From the NCBI GenBank assembly GCA_015680685.1, contig MNCI01020276.1, forward strand, positions 186,468 to 250,467: DNA of 64,000 nucleotides, in the 5' to 3' direction. The position numbers were made by a program, and so were the translations under genes. Below, in pieces: positions 58,886 to 64,000 of this stretch. Each line of letters opens with the position of its first letter. Within the stretch, counting starts at the first letter, position 1. Source of the stretch: Gnetum montanum (Eukaryota; Streptophyta; Gnetopsida; Gnetales; Gnetaceae). The notes beneath the pieces were generated by a model, which saw only the letters and a list, made by a program, of their open reading frames with translations, did no database searches and had not been told where the DNA came from.

Positions 58886-61800
58886 GCCCCCCGAGGGACT
58901 CCTCGAGATCTGCGAGAGGGTTTACGGTACGTTGTTGCGCCGTCATCATCGTTTTCTGCCGAGTTTCTGAGATCCTTTGCGCCCGTTTTGGTCCGTTTTC
59001 GGTGAATTTGTTGGCGTTTTGGTGGAATTCGACCGGATAGTGGCCGCCGAGGCGTTTTTGTTCCGGATTTTGTGGACTGCTTCCCAATGCCTATTAGTTT
59101 TCGATGTTTCGAGATTTTTCGGAATGTTTTCCGGTTTATATAGTAGCATCAAAAGCTTCGATTTCTTTTTTAATTTTAGTGATAGTTTGGAAATGCTTAC
59201 CATTGTTGCTGCTGCTGCTGTTTTTTTTCATCTTTTGGATGTTTTGCAATGCTTCCGAATGTTTTTCAGTTTAGTTTTGATAGAATGCCGCGGAATGTTG
59301 GTCGTTTATACTGTTTTGGATTTCTTCGAAATATTTTTTAGTTATGATTTTTGAACTTTTTTCCGAATTTTTGTTTTTTAAGGTAATGTCTTATGGAATG
59401 GTTTCGATTTTCCGTCGAGCTCAATGAATTTTGAGCTTTGCATCTTCATTTGTTTGTATGTCTAATTTGTATTTTGAGTATTGTGTCCATGGCGGTGTTT
59501 TGTTTCAGATTTTCGGAAGTGCTTCCGAATGTCGTTCATTTCTGATGGTTTGCAATATGACGGGAGTGTTTTTCGGTGTATATGTTGTGGAATGTTTGGA
59601 ATGTTTTCCTTCTTGACTCTCTGTAATGCTTATGAGTGTTCTTTGTTGTAAATTTTACGGAATGACTGGGAATTGTCGCCGAGTTCAATGAATTTCAGGC
59701 TTTGTATCGAAATTTGTTTGTTTGTCGGTTTGGGCTTTCTGGAGGTAAAATTTTCAGGAAATTTGCAATGTGGTTTGAAATTAGTTTTTAAACGTTTATT
59801 TGTGCGACATGGAGGTGTTTTTTTGACAAGCTGCTGCAGTAAATATATGGCGTATAAGCTTGCACGCTTTGACAGTCTTATCAATGTGTTTGGGATATGA
59901 TATGTTTCCATTTTGTAATTTGTTTTCTGCGTTAAACTTGGATTGCGTTACACATTAGGCCATAAGGCATTATGTGTCACGGATTTGCAAGGTTTCCATA
60001 ATTTTGCTGAGATGACATTTCTAGCTTTAGTCTTTGTCCACCAGCTTTGTCTTTCAAAGTGCTTCGTGATATAATTTGTCTCTGCATTAGGATTTTAATG
60101 ATTGGGCTTGTAAATTTTGGGATTACAAGGATCAGAGCAATTAAACAGATAAATGTTTGGCGCATATAAACGCACGTTTGAAAAGTATATTCTTCCGGGA
60201 CGTTAGATTAGGATATTTTATGCGTTCCGGATACGAATTTCAGAATTTCCACTGAACATAGTGAAATTTTGAGGTTTTTCTAAAGGGACAAGATCAGCGC
60301 TTGCGTTTATCAAGTATATTTGTTAGAAAAAAATTTATTCTAATGTTTAATATCCTTATATCATCTCTCATTTGTCTTTAATACAAATTGTTGATTTAGA
60401 TTTTCCCATTATTTTTGCCCTTGTTTTGATTGTTGATGCATCTGGCATTGCATATCTACACTGCTAACTATCACATTTGCTTCTTTCTCTACAGTGTTCG
60501 ATTCTTGTTTTGCAACGGACTTTATGGAAGAAGGTCCTTATAAGGTCTACTTGGCAAGCATTGTAACACAGTTGCAAGATCAGTTTCGTGATTCTTCCTT
60601 AATGGTATTCAACTTCAAAGATGGTGAGAAACAGAGTCAGATCATGGAGATATTATCGCATTTTGATATGACAGTCATGGATTATCCTAAGCAGTACGAA
60701 GGATGTCCCTTGTTATCTTTGGAGATGATCCATCATTTTTTGAGGTCCAGCGAAAGCTGGTTAACCTTGGATAAACACAATATCTTGCTTATGCATTGCG
60801 AGAAAGGAGGATGGCCGGTACTTGCATTCATGTTGGCAGGCCTTCTTATATATGGTAAGCAGTACACGGGAGAGCAGAAAACCTTAGACATGGTTCACAA
60901 GCAGGCCCCAAAGGAACTGATGCAGAGCGTCTGTCCTTTGAATCCTATTCCATCTCAGATAAGATATCTACAATACATTTCAAGAAGGAACAATGGAATT
61001 GAGTGGCCACCATTGGATAGACCATTGACGCTGGATTGTCTTATTCTTAGAATTATCCCGAACTTTGATAGTGAAGGAGGATGCAGACCTATATTTCGCA
61101 TTTATGGTCAGAATCCTCTTAGCCCTGATGACAGGGCTTCGGAGCTGTTGTTCTCAGTGGGGAAGAAGAGTAAGAAAGTACAATACTACAGCCAGGTAAA
61201 GACTGGTTTTTTGAAAGTCAGAGTTCAATTATTTTTTAGCCTTGTTTTTGCTTTTACCATGCTTATGGAATAGATATAGGAGGCATTGCAACAGAAAAAC
61301 GATACTATATATTAAATTGAGATTCACAAAGTTTGCACAATTGACGTTTCTGTAGATATCCGTTTTAAATTGTTTTATGCATAGCAGCAAAATGCCCATT
61401 TAAAAATATAAAATCTTTCCTTTTTATCTTTACGTGGTTTGGATTTGACGTACAGGCAGATTGTGATGTTGTGAAGATCGATATCCGTTGTCATGTACAA
61501 GGTGATGTGGTGCTGGAATGTATCCATTTAGATTTAGATTTGGAAGGGGAGGAGATGATGTTTCGAGTGATGTTTAACACGGCATTCATACGATCCAATA
61601 TTCTGATGTTGAATCGGGAGGATATAGACATCCTATGGAATGCAAAAGATCGATTTCCCAAGGATTTTAGAGCGGAGGTTTTGTTCTCAGACATGGATGC
61701 AGATGCTGCATCTTTGCCCAGCGTGGCTACCTTGGGTGAAGAAGAGAAACAAGGGCTGCCTATTGAAGAGTTTCACAAGGCACAAGAGTACTTTGGGGAG

Positions 61801-64000
61801 ACTGATTTGGGCAGTAAAGTTGAGCCAGTGACAGATCTGATTGTTCTGCCAGAGAACCTTGCCCCTGACAGGGTTGAGTCAGTGACAGATCTGAGTACTC
61901 TGCCAGAGAACCATGTTCCTGAAGAAAATTCAGTGAGCCATGCGATGGAGTTGACTTCTGTGGAGGAACATAAAAACATTTCTGTCCCAAATACCAGTGA
62001 AGTAAGTGTTTGGGAGCACAATCATTGTTCAAAGAATCTACAGGAGAAACTCTTGAAGGTGGGCACAGAGGAGCATGACTACTCTCAATCCAGTCTAGGG
62101 ATCAAATCTCTTTCAACTGTTGAACTTATGCGAGAGGAACATGGGTCTTCTCGAAGTTCAGTGGTTGAGATGCAGGAAACAGCTCAACCTTTTTCAAAAA
62201 CTTTACAAGGAAAAAATGAGGAGCGGAAAGGTTCCTCAAATGTTGGACCTGAAGAGGACGAATGGGTTGCTGTACCAGAGGCTTTGTGTGATGACAATGT
62301 GAAAAAAACACATTCTTCTGGTGAAATTCAAAATAGTGATCATGCAAAAGCTGTTCTGAATTTGGTACACGAGAATGTGGAGAAACAAAATTTAAAATCC
62401 AATGGCATACATCAGAATGGTGATAATCGCAGTGTTCTTTCTAACAACTTAGTTGAGCAGGAAAAAATAATAAACTCGTTAAGTACGAGATCTGAAGATA
62501 ATAGAAAATACGATTATAACAGTAAATGTATTAATCATATAGAAAGTGGGGAAGAATCTTCCCAGTTGAAGACTATGATGAATATTTCACATGAAAAACA
62601 AGTGAAACATGACATGCCATTGGTTCGTCATTCGGCAGAATCTCAAGTGTTAAATTCAAACCGGTCAGCAACAAACAATGAGCATTGTTCCTCTGTTGAT
62701 CTCTTAAATGACAATGATCGGAATGATTCTTGCAAATTTGCTACACATGAAAGGCCAAAGAACACTGCAATAAACGAATGTGAACATGATTGGATGCGAA
62801 AAAGTACTGTATCTCCCGGTATTCAAGGAATGCAACAGCAGACAATTCTAATGAACGGTGACCATGAAATGAAACAAGTTCCAAATTTGCCAAATACTCC
62901 AGAGAAAAGTATAGAACACATACAGACAGAGACTGGCTTCCTGCCATTAAAGCAAGTACAAACTAATACAGTGGAAGAGGACTCATCACCCGGGAAGTCA
63001 TTCCAGCCAGATAACTCAGATTCAGCTTCAGGGGTGACAAATTCTGTGAGAACACCTGTTTTGTTTCCAGATGAGGAAGATATTGATTGGAAGGAACTTC
63101 AATATTCACGCCTTCTGCCAGGAGAACCGAAAGTTATTGCTCCTTGGACTAGATGTACTACACGTCCAAATATTGCTACTCGACCTCTTCCCTCTCATGC
63201 ATCATTTCCCCCATCGAGGTATCACAGTGCCCCAGCAGCTCTTGGTATTCGTACTAGAACACAATTACGTTGGGCATGTTCGAATCAACAACTATCAACC
63301 AACCAACTGCACTCTCAGGATGGACCAGATGATCCTACTAATATGCTTTCTTTGGGAATGAGCAAACAATCACCATCTGCCATGAAATGCAAATCTAATA
63401 CATCAGCAAGATCACCAGAGTCACTGTCCAATAATGTAAAGCTATCTTCACACTCTAAAGATAATGGATTACCTATAACATTACCTCCTGAGTCCTCAAC
63501 AAACAATATACCTGCACCCCCTCCCCCTCCCTCTCCATCTTTTTCTTCCTCATTCAATGAAGCCAGGCAATCCCAAGCACTTCTACCTACACCACAGCCT
63601 CCTGCATCTAGATCATTTTTACCCCCACCACCACCACCTCCACCACCTCCTCCACCACAACAAGCCCCAAGGAGGCAAGCACCACCCTCACCACCTCCTT
63701 CACCACCACAAGCCCCAGCGCGGTTAGGAGCTCCACCACGTTCACCTCCACCTCTAGGGAGGTTAGGAGCTTCTTCTTCCTCAGCAATGCCTACACCACC
63801 TCCACCTTTATCCCAGACCAAAGTAGCTTTACCTCCACCACCGCCGCCGCCGCCACCACCACCACCTGAAAGGTCAAGAGCTCTTGCTGCACCACCACCA
63901 CCACCACCACCACCACCTCCTCCTCCTCCTCCTCTTGGAAGATCGGGANNNNNNNNNNNNNNNNCCACCCCCACCTGGAAGAGCAGGAGGCCCTCCACCA
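58854..64000 (+). CDS. Class II formin, 5' part (PTEN-like domain, linker, FH1)
   Basis: An actin-nucleating formin; FH2 lies beyond the window. Exon 1 is 58854-58926, exon 2 60495-61195, exon 3 61456 to the edge. Introns of 1568 and 260 bp have GT-AG ends and join in frame. Residues 1-200 form a PTEN-like phosphatase domain starting MALFRKLFYRKPPEGLLEI. The P-loop at residues 125-131 reads HCEKGGW, and Pro132 stands where Arg is required, so it should bind lipid but not dephosphorylate it, as known for plant class II formins. A PTEN-C2-like part follows (about 200-340), then an acidic, serine-rich linker and the proline-rich FH1 from about residue 943, which binds profilin-actin. An 18-codon tandem duplication lies at 61819-61926. 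Ns at 63949-63964 break the frame. Confidence 0.93.
58927..60494 (+). other. Formin intron 1
   Basis: GTACGT donor after TTTACG and a TTCTTTCTCTACAG acceptor. Splitting codon 25 (G|TG) gives RVY-VFDSC, the order expected for the family. T-rich with several short open frames that have no family resemblance. A long first intron right after the start is common in plant housekeeping and cytoskeletal genes. Confidence 0.9.
61196..61455 (+). other. Formin intron 2
   Basis: Donor CAG|GTAAAG and acceptor TACAG|GCAGAT, phase 0, joining YYSQ to ADCDVV within the C2-like domain. Retaining it would bring a stop at 61271-61273. Confidence 0.9.
61819..61926 (+). repeat. 54-bp in-frame tandem duplication in formin exon 3
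   Basis: Units 61819-61872 and 61873-61926 encode VEPVTDLIVLPENLAPDR and VESVTDLSTLPENHVPEE. The 18-codon period keeps the frame. Confidence 0.9.
63949..63964. other. 16-N gap in formin FH1
   Basis: Coding before the gap ends at a codon boundary (GGA, 63948). The proline-rich frame after it starts at 63965 (CCACCC). Sixteen bases cannot bridge these in frame, so the gap is mis-sized, probably in a collapsed CCA/CCT repeat. Confidence 0.85.

Noticed and set aside
63315-63998. Glycine-rich antisense open frame, 227 codons
   Set aside because: It is the reverse complement of the proline-rich FH1 coding repeats.

Overview
The window is nuclear DNA of a seed plant with a large, retrotransposon-filled genome. 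A gymnosperm is plausible but not proven. About 57 kb of AT-rich, heavily decayed Ty3/gypsy LTR retrotransposons leads into the 5' part of one host gene at the right edge, a class II formin. Evidence for a plant: Athila-like and Tat-like pol domains, primer-binding sites matching plant tRNA-Asp, a GT-AG spliced formin with a PTEN-like N-terminus, and a plant-type promoter with a pyrimidine patch. I see no bacterial genes, CRISPR arrays, rRNA or intact tRNA genes.

Layout. 1-4912: no recognisable gene; an LTR end, degenerate repeats, and a 325-bp inverted repeat that looks like an assembly error. 4913-5739: a solo LTR with a CATGG target-site duplication (TSD). 6.2-8.5 kb: a minus-strand Tat-like pol remnant. 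8.7-12.4 kb: repeat-rich DNA and a scrap of another gypsy integrase. 12.4-21.7 kb: plus-strand element C (Athila-like pol, long spacer, a third ORF, 3' LTR), its pol split by an LTR fragment that lacks U3. 21.7-29.7 kb: plus-strand element E (Tat-like pol, a small basic ORF, a 3-kb array of degenerate CCACGTCAGC units, a probable LTR). 29667-54265: element B on the minus strand, bounded by GATGA repeats, with a nested pair inside its gag: P (plus; LTR, gag and third ORF but no pol) and A (minus; near-complete gag-pol, itself hit by a solo LTR with TSD CTTGG). P and A meet at one breakpoint near 42670. 54280-55058: a further solo LTR with TSD CCTTT. 55-57.3 kb: AT-rich intergenic DNA with a 49-bp tandem repeat and a SINE-like segment. 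From about 57.3 kb GC content rises into the formin promoter, a triplet-repeat-rich leader with chained upstream ORFs, and formin exons 1-3, which run off the window inside the proline-rich FH1 region.

How it fits together. The LTRs are relatives that share a 3' end (a GGTACC core followed by CACTCATCA) and a tRNA-Asp type primer site, but each subfamily has its own short, often palindromic repeats in U3 next to the TATA box. Elements C and P also carry a TATA module with motifs resembling their own family's U3 just upstream of the third ORF, which suggests a second internal promoter. Every element is coding-dead. The stops in P are all of the kind C-to-T changes create, and the integrase active-site losses in C are all G-to-A. 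The host formin looks intact as far as it can be read. Nine stretches of N mark assembly joins, and several of these have mis-joined or unmerged flanks that affect interpretation.
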